Positions 53,205 through 64,000 of a stretch of DNA of 64,000 nt are shown in pieces (the first letter of the stretch is position 1; every line of letters starts with the position of its first letter). The DNA is from Paenibacillus sp. IHBB 10380 (GTDB taxonomy: Bacteria > Bacillota > Bacilli > Paenibacillales > Paenibacillaceae), in contig NZ_CP010976.1 of the NCBI RefSeq assembly GCF_000949425.1, forward strand, positions 1,364,001-1,428,000, written 5' to 3'. A program made the position numbers and the translations under genes. The notes under the pieces were generated by a model. That model worked only from the letters and a program-made list of their open reading frames with translations, made no database searches and was not told the origin of the DNA.

Positions 53205-55007
53205 ATGAATTATTTTAAGAAGGGTTTATCTGGGGTTGTAGTCGCAGCATTGATGTTAACATCCATTGTGGGGTGTTCAAGTGGAAATTCTGATTCGCCT
53301 AATGCTACAAATGTTGATGGTACGTTAAAAACAGGTCTGTATGCAGCAGAAGCTGATGGTTTTCATGGCAAAATTAAAATTGAACTAACGGTTGACGATG
53401 CTGGTAAAGTTGGAGCCATTAATGTCCTTGAGCATGGCGAGACAGCGGGTGTCGGTGATGTTGCGATCAAACAAATTCCCGCCGATGTTGTTGAATATCA
53501 AAGCTTGAACGTTGACAGTGTATCTGGCGCAACATTTAGTAGTAACGGAGTTAAAGAAGCGATTGCAATTGCACTTAAAGATGCAGGAGCAAATGTAGAT
53601 GAATGGAAAAAGAAAGAAGTTGTTAAAGCGGCAAAAGATGCTATCGAGATGTCCGCTGACGTCATCGTCATTGGAGCGGGTGGTGCTGGTTTAGCAGCTG
53701 CACAATCGGCGAAGGAAAACGGTGCTTCTGTCATCGTTATTGATAAAATGGATCGTATTGGGGGTAACACAGCATTAGCTGGTGGCGCGTACAATGCAGT
53801 AGATCCAGAGCGTCAATCCAAGCAAGATATCGAAGATTCCTTGGATAAGCATTTCACGCAAACATTCAAAGGTGGCGATGAAAAAGCGAATCCTGAACTG
53901 GTACATTATCTTGTAGATAACGCACTTGATGGTATTCACTGGCTTGAAGGGCTAGGACTGGAATTCTCCGATGAAGTATTTACGGTTGCTGGTGCATTAT
54001 GGCCTCGTAGCCATCGTCCGGTGAATGAGCATGGTGGTTTTGTTACAGCTCTTCAAGCATCCCTAGAGAAGAATGATGTTGAAGTCTTGACGAAGACAGA
54101 AGCGAAAGAACTAATTATTGAAAATGGTACGGTTGTTGGTTTGAAAGGAACCTCTGATGGCGCAGATATTACAATTCGCGCAAATAAAGGTGTTATCTTA
54201 GCAACAGGCGGTTACGCTGCAAGCTTAGATATGCGGCATAAATATAATCCTGAAATTCCGGATAGTGTGCAAACAACGAATCATCCGGGCGCAACGGGGG
54301 ATGGTCTAGTACTTGGTGAGCAAGCAGGAGCTAACTTGGTAGGAATGGAATATCTTCAATCTTTGCCACTGGGTGATCCAGAAACAGGAAGCTTGACAGG
54401 ATGGTTGGCTAAGGGTGTTGAATCCTATATGTTCGTGAATAAAGCGGGGGAACGTTTTATTCGTGAAGATGCACGTCGTGATGAAATGACGCAAGCATTA
54501 ATGCAACAAGAAGATTCTTTAATGTATGTAATTGCGGACAGCAACACATTTACACCTGGAACAAAGAACAATTTCGATGAAACCATTGAACAACTTGTTG
54601 AAACAGGAAAAGTAGTTCAATCGGATAGTCTAGAGGAATTAGCGAAGAAAATTAACGTTGACCCTGAGACTTTCACAGCAACAATTGAGTACTATAACCA
54701 AACGGTAGATAGCCAGAAAGATGAGAAATATGGACGTGAAATTCTCGCGAAGAAAATGGACAAAGCACCTTACTTTGCAAGTCCACGTGTACCTACAGCG
54801 CATCATACGATGGGTGGATTGGAAATCAACACGAATACCGAAGTGATCAATACCGCTGGTAAAGTAATTCCTGGTCTTTATGCAGCTGGCGAAGTAACAG
54901 GTGGAATCCATGGATCTAACCGTCTTGGCGGGAATGCAATTGCGGACACGATTGTATTCGGAAGAACAGCAGGAGCGCAAGCAGCAAAATTCACACCAGC
55001 ATCATAA
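53205..55007 (+). CDS. Flavinylated lipoprotein fumarate/urocanate-reductase-like flavoprotein
   Basis: 600 residues. A lipoprotein signal (VVVAALMLTSIVGC, lipobox Cys about 24) anchors it outside the membrane. An FMN-binding domain follows with DSVSGATFSS, whose Thr (about 110) is the ApbE flavinylation site. A FAD-dependent oxidoreductase domain comes next: GAGGAGLAAAQSA (nucleotide fold), GGNTALAGGAYNA, catalytic-site segments RVPTAHHTMGGLEIN, and GGIHGSNRLGGNAI at the end. Enzymes of this type reduce fumarate, urocanate or related acceptors in anaerobic respiration, with electrons passed through the flavins. GGGAGG defines ATG 53205. Control by the Fnr encoded next door is likely. Confidence 0.92.
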   Translation: MNYFKKGLSGVVVAALMLTSIVGCSSGNSDSPNATNVDGTLKTGLYAAEADGFHGKIKIELTVDDAGKVGAINVLEHGETAGVGDVAIKQIPADVVEYQSLNVDSVSGATFSSNGVKEAIAIALKDAGANVDEWKKKEVVKAAKDAIEMSADVIVIGAGGAGLAAAQSAKENGASVIVIDKMDRIGGNTALAGGAYNAVDPERQSKQDIEDSLDKHFTQTFKGGDEKANPELVHYLVDNALDGIHWLEGLGLEFSDEVFTVAGALWPRSHRPVNEHGGFVTALQASLEKNDVEVLTKTEAKELIIENGTVVGLKGTSDGADITIRANKGVILATGGYAASLDMRHKYNPEIPDSVQTTNHPGATGDGLVLGEQAGANLVGMEYLQSLPLGDPETGSLTGWLAKGVESYMFVNKAGERFIREDARRDEMTQALMQQEDSLMYVIADSNTFTPGTKNNFDETIEQLVETGKVVQSDSLEELAKKINVDPETFTATIEYYNQTVDSQKDEKYGREILAKKMDKAPYFASPRVPTAHHTMGGLEINTNTEVINTAGKVIPGLYAAGEVTGGIHGSNRLGGNAIADTIVFGRTAGAQAAKFTPAS

Positions 55008-55023
55008 AAAAATCTATGCAGTC

Positions 55024-55051
55024 AGCGCGTGCCGGTCCATCGGCGCGCGCT
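55024..55051 (+). terminator. GC-rich terminator after the reductase
   Basis: AGCGCGTGCCG (55024-55034) pairs with CGGCGCGCGCT (55041-55051) with one G-T wobble, followed by ATTTAAGTTT. A second, weaker dyad (GTGCTTCAC...GTGAAGAAGC) lies near 55090-55140. Up to 55357 only the licT leader is left, with TTGACA at 55291 and no clear -10 box. Confidence 0.75.
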
Positions 55052-55357
55052 ATTTAAGTTTATCCAGAAATCGTTGGTTGTTAGAAAAGTGCTTCACTCT
55101 TCTGTCTTTTCAACTGGTGAGCATCATGGTGAAGAAGCTTTTAAAAAAGGGTTATACATCATAATCTGCGGAGATTTAACCAAACTTATCATATGAACGA
55201 ATTTGGGACGTCTGTTGCTGAACAGACTGCGTATTCTTAGAACCCATCTATTGTGTTCCCACATATAGCTATGTTATTTTATTATGGTGATTGACAATCA
55301 ATTTTTAAATTTTTGGTTTTATGGAATTAGCCTGTAAAAGAGGAGAATAAATACACC

Positions 55358-56212
55358 ATGATCATTCGGCAAATATTCAATAACAACGTCATTCGTGCCG
55401 AGGACCAGGTTGGTCACGAATTCGTGGTGATTGGCAATGGTCTGGGCTTCAAGAAGAAGATGGGGCAGAGAGTTGACGAGGATAAAATCGAAAAGACCTT
55501 TATGTTGAAACCCGATAATGTACCGCAGAAATTGATTGATCTGATCGGGGAGACATCTGCCGACTATTTCTCATTGGCTGATGAAATTGTAGGCTTCGCA
55601 AAGATGGAAATGGGAGACGTTTTTAACGAGAATATCTATATCACTTTGATTGACCACATCCACTTTGCCATTGCCCGCTACCGGAATTCCATGAATATCA
55701 AGAATGCGTTGTTCTGGCAGATCAAGAAATTCTATCCGAAGGAATTTGCGGTCGGTCAGAAAGCGCTGATCTTGATTAAGAAATATTTTGATCTCGAAAT
55801 GGACCAAGATGAGGCGAGCTTCATCGCTATGCATTTTGTCAATGCGCGCCAAGACAGCCAAGGAATGCAGAAGACGGTTGAAGTGACCAAGGCCATGAGT
55901 GATATTATGAACCTCATATCGGATTATTATCAGCTGAAACTTGATGAGAATTCATTCAGTTATTCTCGCTTTATTACCCATCTGCAGTACTTCCTGCAGC
56001 GGATGCTAAACGGAGAACAGGAGAAATCTGCATCTGGAGACAATTTTCTGTACGATCAGATTAAGGACAAGTTCCCGGTAGCGTTCCAGTGCATGAATCA
56101 GATAAACAATTACTTGGAGAACGAATATGAAAGCGCTATGACTATTGATGAAAAAGTATATCTGACGATTCATATTCAGCGGGTGACTTCAAGGGGAGGA
56201 TCGGGATTGTGA
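55358..56212 (+). CDS. licT: BglG/LicT family transcriptional antiterminator
   Basis: 284 residues: an N-terminal CAT RNA-binding domain (MIIRQIFNNNVIRAEDQVGH, residues 1-55) and two PRD domains. The PRD histidines lie in LIDHIHFAIARYRNS and IAMHFVNARQ (PRD1), and in RFITHLQYFLQRM and LTIHIQRVTSR (PRD2), and are targets of PTS phosphorylation. When beta-glucoside is present the protein binds the RAT hairpin at 56285-56314 and prevents termination before bglP. AGAGGAG lies before the ATG. Confidence 0.94.
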   Translation: MIIRQIFNNNVIRAEDQVGHEFVVIGNGLGFKKKMGQRVDEDKIEKTFMLKPDNVPQKLIDLIGETSADYFSLADEIVGFAKMEMGDVFNENIYITLIDHIHFAIARYRNSMNIKNALFWQIKKFYPKEFAVGQKALILIKKYFDLEMDQDEASFIAMHFVNARQDSQGMQKTVEVTKAMSDIMNLISDYYQLKLDENSFSYSRFITHLQYFLQRMLNGEQEKSASGDNFLYDQIKDKFPVAFQCMNQINNYLENEYESAMTIDEKVYLTIHIQRVTSRGGSGL

Positions 56213-56234
56213 ATAAATGGAAAGCGAAAAAGTC

Positions 56235-56263
56235 TTGCATACGCTTTCCTAATCTATTATAGT
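56235..56263 (+). promoter_or_regulatory. bglP-bglH promoter with possible cre site
   Basis: TTGCAT (56235-56240), 17 bases, TATAGT (56258-56263). The -35 region lies within TTGCATACGCTTTCCT, which matches the CcpA cre consensus at all but two defined positions. Catabolite repression is therefore likely. Confidence 0.65.
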
Positions 56264-56284
56264 AAAGGCACAACCTAAACAAAA

Positions 56285-59738
<3,454 letters not shown>

Positions 59739-59900
59739 TTAGGCCGAGGGGGCAGAGGTGTAAAGCGTTCATATGTATTTGAATAAAAAGGCGGTTTACC
59801 AGGTGTGGGGCGCTAGAACCGATAGAAGAGTTAGTGTTGATCAGGAATTTTGTCGTCATATGACAACATGTGTAAGAAGACAAGAACATATACCTAATAG

Positions 59901-59927
59901 AATCCGCGCTGGCGCGGATTTTTTATT
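59901..59927 (+). terminator. bgl operon terminator
   Basis: AATCCGCG (59901-59908) pairs perfectly with CGCGGATT (59913-59920) across a four-base loop, followed by TTTTTATTT. Confidence 0.9.
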
Positions 59928-60090
59928 TAAATATAAGAAAGTATAAGTTTCACTTGATACTCTATTCCTTATATTTCCGCTGAAATGGGTACCGTCTTTG
60001 AAAAGGACGGCATAGCCGTTTCTACTTGTATGGGTACAAAAATGTTTGTTATTCAAGCAGCGGAAATTCAGAAAGGCAGTTCCTAAGGGG

Positions 60091-60300
60091 AGTCCACTGA
60101 AAAAGTCCCTACTAATTTTTGAGACTATATATCTAAGGAGTCAGTTGTAATTACGGAGAATATTTGGACTTCCGGCCGCTGTTGTCTCCAAATTTCCTGA
60201 ATGGTACCGCTGTTAGCGGATGAAATACGGAGACAAAGGCGGTCGCTATCGCTTCTACAGTTCCAAATTTCCCATTCGCTACGCTCCTCTGATGTTATTT
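60091..60300. mobile_element. IS end-like sequence and dispersed G/C-rich repeat
   Basis: AGTCCACTGAAAAAGTCCCT at 60091 resembles terminal sequences of IS1182/IS5-type elements. The next 180 bases (GGACTTCCGGCCGCTGTTGT and onward, CGGTCGCTATCGCTTCTACA) look like a G/C-rich intergenic repeat of the kind scattered in Paenibacillus genomes. No gene is seen from 59928 to 60402. The identification is from memory and weak. Confidence 0.35.
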
Positions 60301-60402
60301 TTTAGTTCAAGTTATATAAGAAAAAATCAGGCATCTTTGGAGTTCAATGAAAACTCCATTTTCTATTAACAAGGCCTCTTCCTCGATCTTTCCGAGGATA
60401 AT

Positions 60403-60573
60403 GAAGGAGCAAAAGCAAAAACGAATTCAGTCAGCATCAAATCCACGGAGCATTATGAGCAGTAAGCTTTCCAAGCATACACATCAGGTCTCGTTAGCAT
60501 GTACATGCAAGGGGCAATGGCTATATTTGCAGTAAATCTCAAAAGAATATTGATTCTATTAAAGGCGAATTCT
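60403..60573 (+). pseudogene. Transposase C-terminal remnant
   Basis: One frame reads EGAKAKTNSVSIKSTEHYEQ, a stop, then AFQAYTSGLVSMYMQGAMAI and FAVNLKRIL. The ending resembles the SMQAMLTFAALNLKK tail of IS1182/IS5-family transposases. Only the tail remains, with an internal stop. Confidence 0.4.
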
Positions 60574-60763
60574 CACTCACTAGAATAGAGTGGAATTCGG
60601 CTTAATCAATTTAGGCTCATTTAACAGATTCTTAAAACACACGTTATTCAGTGGCCTCCCTAAGGGGGCTGTTTTTTTGTTTTCCTTATCTAAATGCATT
60701 GTATGGGAAATAATAATAAAAAGAACAATATTTCCAAACTTATGTTGTTGAAATGAGGGGTCT

Positions 60764-60911
60764 TTATTCACGGAAGTAGAAAAAAACGAAGCGACTGTTC
60801 GTTCATTCCTAGTTGCTTCGCTTAAAGGGGTCCCTAGAGTCATCTTGATCGAGAATGCAATATCGGGATTTATCATCCTTGTGGCGATCGCGATAAACAA
60901 TATTTGGTTAG
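60764..60911 (+). pseudogene. Urea transporter N-terminal fragment
   Basis: The frame EKNEATVRSFLVASLKGVPR followed by VILIENAISGFIILVAIAIN matches the first membrane region of urea transporters. The start codon is lost (GAGGGG is still upstream). The frame passes directly into sequence where another frame encodes urease alpha, so the rest was deleted. Confidence 0.55.
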
Positions 60912-61214
60912 GGATTAACAAGAAAACAATATACGGATTTATTCGGACCGACAACAGGCGATGTCATTCGGATGGCAGATAGCGAACTATTCATTCGAAT
61001 TGAGAAGGACTATACGCTGTATGGCGATGAATGCAAGTTCGGCGGCGGCAAATCAATTCGTGATGGTATGGGACAGTGTCAGTATCCGCTGGCAATTCGT
61101 GCAGATGGAGCGCTGGACGTAGTGATTACGAATGCGGTTAGATGCCACCACTATGAAAATGTCTTGGCCTGTGAATCTGTACGTTCCATAATGGAAGTGC
61201 AGGTTACAGGCTGA
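60912..61214 (+). pseudogene. Urease subunit alpha (UreC) N-terminal fragment
   Basis: The frame reads [20 protein letters not shown], then [18 protein letters not shown] and [14 protein letters not shown], an unmistakable UreC N-terminus. It lacks a start, and after about 70 residues it diverges and stops at 61214. The metal-centre residues of UreC lie further on and are absent. Together with the transporter fragment it is the scar of a lost urea-use locus. Between 61215 and 61393 nothing is recognisable. Confidence 0.8.
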
Positions 61215-61393
61215 AACTTTTTTTGGTAGGGTACACTCTATATCCCAAACCGGCCGATTGTAGCCCACGAGCACCACCAATTGTTGCCATGAGATGTATA
61301 TAAAAAAAATTTTCACTTGAGGGTACATGACCTATATCAAATCTAATATGCCCATGACAGTCCGCAACAAACGCTAATAGGTTAGTCAAGAGA

Positions 61394-61586
61394 AAGTCGC
61401 CGTATTTGGTGCAACACGTACATAATCAGCTGAACTGGTTCCCTTGGTCAGAAGAAGATTTTGGAATCGCCAAGCGCGACAACAAGCCTATCTTCCTTTC
61501 TATTGGGTATAGCTACTTATTGACCCACACGTACTTGTCATTGATGAGATGTTCGCGTGAATCAATTATTGTACAAACTTCTGCCA
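61394..61586 (+). pseudogene. yyaL-like relic repeat, copy C
   Basis: The longest copy: [20 protein letters not shown], then [20 protein letters not shown], in a single frame and well conserved with YyaL/DUF255 proteins. Then the extra stretch TACTTATTGACCCACACG interrupts the thioredoxin motif before TACTTGTCATTGATGAGATG and GTGAATCA. The gene body is absent. Confidence 0.8.
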
Positions 61587-61596
61587 TTGAATAAGA

Positions 61597-62022
61597 CAAC
61601 AGTTCATTGGGCTATTCCAACACAATTATGAATGTGCTGCATTTTCAAGTGCATATGTTTTAAGACATCTTGGTATAGAGGCAGATGGTAAGGAACTCTA
61701 TAAAAATTATCCCAGAAAGTTAGCGGATGGAACTGTTAGTCCCAAGGGCATACCGGTTATTGTGTTTATAAGGGTATTTCCTGACAAGAGATATCTACAC
61801 TTTGTACCAGTGATTGGTTATGATAAAGAATACTTTTACTTGGCAGACTCATTGGAACACACGATTAACTACAACGATACATACTATAACCGGAAAATAT
61901 TAATTAGTGATTTTGAGGCAGTATGGAAAACATGGGTACCTTTTTGTAAAAATACCTATATAGTAATAAGCCAAACAGTTAGAGCGGTGTTGAAGGATCA
62001 AGGACAGGGGAATTGGAAATAA
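61597..62022 (+). pseudogene. C39-like peptidase domain protein, no start and internally deleted
   Basis: The open frame from 61591 reads NYECAAFSSAYVLRHLGIEA (Cys plus helix), LYKNYPRKLADGTVSPKGIP, then VIVFIRVFPDKRYLHFVPVI, GYDKEYFYLADS and NRKILISDFEAVWK. This is the layout of peptidase C39-like (PF13529-type) proteins with Cys and His (LHFVPVIGYD) sites. No start codon exists at its 5-prime end, and about 30 residues usually found between SPKGI and PVIVF are missing. Confidence 0.6.
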
Positions 62023-62494
62023 ACATAATGTGCAGGATTATTCAAAAAGAGCATGAACATCGTATACAGCATTCACGCTGCAACCTCACGCCTTAGTCTG
62101 TCCGGGGAATTTCGGGGAAGCTGGATCAGGCAGATAACCCTGCGAGGCTAAGTCTGCGATCCGCGCTACACAACTTCCGGGAGTGTTGTGGTATGATGGA
62201 ATGAACAGCAATCTCTTGGATCATCAACGGTTTGGAGTGAATGGATATGCTAGTGAATCGAATGAATTGCAGGCATTGATGAAGCAAAAGTTGATAGCAT
62301 CGCGGATGCAGTGATTTTGCTGGCGCATTCGAGAAAATTCAATATACAGTCTTTACAAGGGTAGCAGAACTCAGTAGTGTTGCAAAAGTCATTACCGATC
62401 TGGGCGTAAACGAGTAGCAGGTCAGCACTCTGAATGAACAATCTATAGAATGTATCCGGGTCAGAATCGGAGATCATTGAAAGGAATGAGTGAG
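62023..62494. other. Non-coding, decayed region
   Basis: About 470 bases with no intact gene. Fragments with coding character appear in different frames, for example IDEAKVDSIADAVILLAHSR near 62275-62335 and VAELSSVAKVITDLGVNE near 62355-62410, broken by stops. Parent family not recognised. Confidence 0.4.
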
Positions 62495-62953
62495 ATGAAA
62501 CATCCTTTTCATCTGAAAGCGGTATGGAATGGTGGACGTAATAGTGAAGGACATATCGATGCAGGCGGGTTAAAAACGATAATTTCGATTCCGCAGGAGA
62601 TGGGTGGTCCGGGAACAGGTACCAACCCTGACGAAATGCTTCTGGGGGCAGCGTCGACCTGTTATCTGATTACCCTGGTAGCGATGCTTGAGCGTTCGGA
62701 TATTACACCACAGGATATGACACTGGAGTCTGAGGCGATTGTAGATGTAACGAATAACGTATTTTCGTACGAACGGATCGTGCACAAACCACGGATTGTG
62801 CTTAAAGCGGATGCAACAGAGGCTGAACTGACGAAGGCAGAGCGGCTGGCACATATGGCAGAAGAGTCCTGTATGATCTCCAGAGCAGTAGCGGGCAATG
62901 TCTCCATAGAGACGCAGCCTATTATTGTAACAGCTGGGGGCAACGCGGTGTGA
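62495..62953 (+). CDS. OsmC/Ohr family peroxiredoxin-like protein
   Basis: A 152-residue protein with the two OsmC cysteines in GAASTCYLITLVAMLER and MAEESCMISRAVAGN and the family core HIDAGGLKTIISIPQEMGGP. OsmC proteins reduce organic hydroperoxides using a thiol pair. The open frame is longer, but AAAGGA about nine bases ahead favours ATG 62495 over ATG 62486. Monocistronic and intact among relics. Confidence 0.85.
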   Translation: MKHPFHLKAVWNGGRNSEGHIDAGGLKTIISIPQEMGGPGTGTNPDEMLLGAASTCYLITLVAMLERSDITPQDMTLESEAIVDVTNNVFSYERIVHKPRIVLKADATEAELTKAERLAHMAEESCMISRAVAGNVSIETQPIIVTAGGNAV

Positions 62954-63041
62954 TGTAGTGAATATTGGGCGGCTGGACAATTGTTAGGGATTGGGGAAAC
63001 CTGTCGTAAAGTATTCAGGATAACTTCATTTTAATAATGCT

Positions 63042-63669
63042 TTATGAGCCTGTAGTGTAGAAATTCACTATGGGCTTGGTTTTGCTCTTTAAATGAAGAT
63101 ACATAGCAAGATAGTTACTATTTAAGCAGAAGAAACAGTTTTGGACACGGCCTGTCCATTTTCGAGTCACGTCCATGGTTACCAAGTAGAGCATTTTGAG
63201 CAAGGCATCTTCACTTGGAAAGATACTCTTTCCTTTGGTTACTTTTCGAAGTTGACGATGGTAACTTTCAATAATATTAGTCGTATAAATAAGTTTACGA
63301 ATCTCAGGTGGGTACTTGAAGAAGGTCGCGAGTTCTTCCCAATTGTTGCGCCAAGAGCGTACAATGAATGGGTATTTACTGCCCCAGATCTCTTCGAAGC
63401 GATCAAGCTCTAGCAGAGCCATTTCTTCTGTCGTTGCTTTGTAAATGGGCTTGAGGTCTGCAGTCACTTTCTTTAAATCCTTGTAGGATACAAAACGTGT
63501 AGAATTACGTATCTGGTGGACAATACATTTCTGGATTTCGGTCTGTGGATAACATGCTGTAATAGCCTGTGAGGTTATCAACACAGGTAATCAGAATGTT
63601 CTGTACGCCTCGATTTTTCAGATCCGTTAAGACACTAAGCCAGAATTTAGAGGACTCATTCTCTCCAAT
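63042..63669 (-). pseudogene. IS256-family transposase remnant, 5-prime truncated and frameshifted
   Basis: On the minus strand GENESSKFWLSVLTDLKNRG then VQNILITCVDNLTG (to about 63575), followed in another frame by QAITACYPQTEIQKCIVHQI and YTTNIIESYHRQLRKVTKGK, are the middle and C-terminal parts of Mutator/IS256 transposases. The N-terminal half before IGENESS is missing, and a small deletion near 63570 shifts the frame. No terminal inverted repeats were found. Confidence 0.85.
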
Positions 63670-63706
63670 CCTTATGGGGGTTCCTGGAGAATAAAAACAA
63701 AACAAA

Positions 63707-63752
63707 CTCTCCAATTTAACCAGTTAGGTTGGAGAATTTTTCATGTGTATTT
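63707..63752 (+). terminator. Terminator-like hairpin
   Basis: TCTCCAA pairs with TTGGAGA across about 15-17 bases (about 63708-63744), followed by ATTTTTCA. It stands alone to the right of the IS256 remnant. A second dyad, ATAGTTCAT against ATGAACTAT (63859-63886), follows. No gene is visible from 63753 to the window end. Confidence 0.6.
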
Positions 63753-64000
63753 ACGTTTGAATTTGTCATTGGTAAAACTTCCATTTGAGAGGAATCATGA
63801 TTTGATCATGTACTGAAAGGCTAGACGATAGAATCATGATATCAAATTGAAAATAAAAATAGTTCATGCTTTAAAGTATGAACTATATTTACTATTTTCT
63901 CTACATGTTTTCATCGGTTTAATTTGGGACTTTGCGTTTAAACGATATAGTAAATGAAAACAAGTAATGTATAAGGGTGGCTAATGAAGCGCATAAATAA

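Noticed and set aside
59856..60056. 66-codon minus-strand frame (NGYAVLFKDGTHFSGN)
   Set aside because: It looks partly coding but has no ribosome site, and its end is the bgl terminator; possible relic, not enough support.
59950..60070. Possible riboswitch-like dyads (CCGTC...GACGG, ACGGC...GCCGT)
   Set aside because: No match to a known aptamer consensus, and no gene follows for more than 800 bases.
60580..60954. 124-codon minus-strand frame
   Set aside because: Shadow of the urea transporter fragment on the plus strand.
61762..62022. 86-codon frame as a stand-alone gene
   Set aside because: It is the C-terminal part of the C39-like relic, in the same frame as coding-like sequence starting at 61597.

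Overview
The window looks like a chromosomal segment of a low-to-mid G+C Gram-positive endospore former of the Bacillales, most likely Paenibacillus or a close relative. Evidence: strong GGAGG-type ribosome binding sites with frequent GTG/TTG starts, a complete seven-gene mrp antiporter operon, LicT-BglP-BglH, YtrA-type GntR-ABC and LanFEG-type modules, a Bacillus-type Fnr with C-terminal cysteines, and many rho-independent terminators. No tool was run; family names come from reading the proteins.

Layout. 1-5.0 kb: end of a carbohydrate ABC importer operon (binding-protein C-terminus, two permeases), a broken YdjC-like deacetylase and a GH65 disaccharide phosphorylase, followed by a degenerate tRNA-Ala fragment. 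5.3-8.8 kb: a YeiH-type transporter, a zinc-ribbon membrane protein whose Shine-Dalgarno lies in a perfect hairpin, an Imm5-like protein with no normal start codon, and a TraB/GumN-type protein. 8.9-15.5 kb: mrpABCDEFG on the minus strand, divergent from a KdpD-like universal-stress protein. 15.6-22.6 kb: TetR, DUF4097-like protein, degenerate NodB-like protein, and a YtrA-type GntR-ABC operon. 22.8-29.9 kb: DMT exporter with AraC regulator, LysR regulator divergent from a second YeiH paralogue, Hcp under a candidate Fnr box, and a secreted protein. 30-37.4 kb: group II intron relic, MerR plus serine hydrolase, and a two-component system divergent from a LanFEG-type ABC exporter.

37.4-52.3 kb is visibly A+T-rich accessory DNA. 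It holds a decayed large serine recombinase and conflict or defence-type genes: a PHP-ATPase (TrlF-like), a HEPN-like protein, a frameshifted DUF4365-like nuclease, a HEPN/Toprim protein, a second HEPN-like protein, and a 1058-residue STAND protein (nuclease-like N-terminus, NB-ARC NTPase, TPR sensor). Fragments of the 5-prime part of a yyaL-like gene lie at or near 37.4, 45.2, 51.9 and 61.4 kb, between modules. Three of them share the same extra stretch of about 19 bp at the same point, so they form a repeat family rather than independent decay products.

52.3-59.9 kb returns to ordinary metabolism: Fnr, a flavinylated lipoprotein fumarate-reductase-like enzyme with a perfect TGTGA-N6-TCACA site upstream, and licT-bglP-bglH with a clear RAT/terminator switch. 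59.9-64 kb is a graveyard of relics (transposases, urea transporter and urease alpha, yyaL, C39-like peptidase), with one intact OsmC gene.

The best candidate for an undescribed system is the cluster at 45.5-51.7 kb (HEPN/Toprim, HEPN-like and nuclease-NB-ARC-TPR genes), which is bounded on both sides by yyaL-derived repeats.
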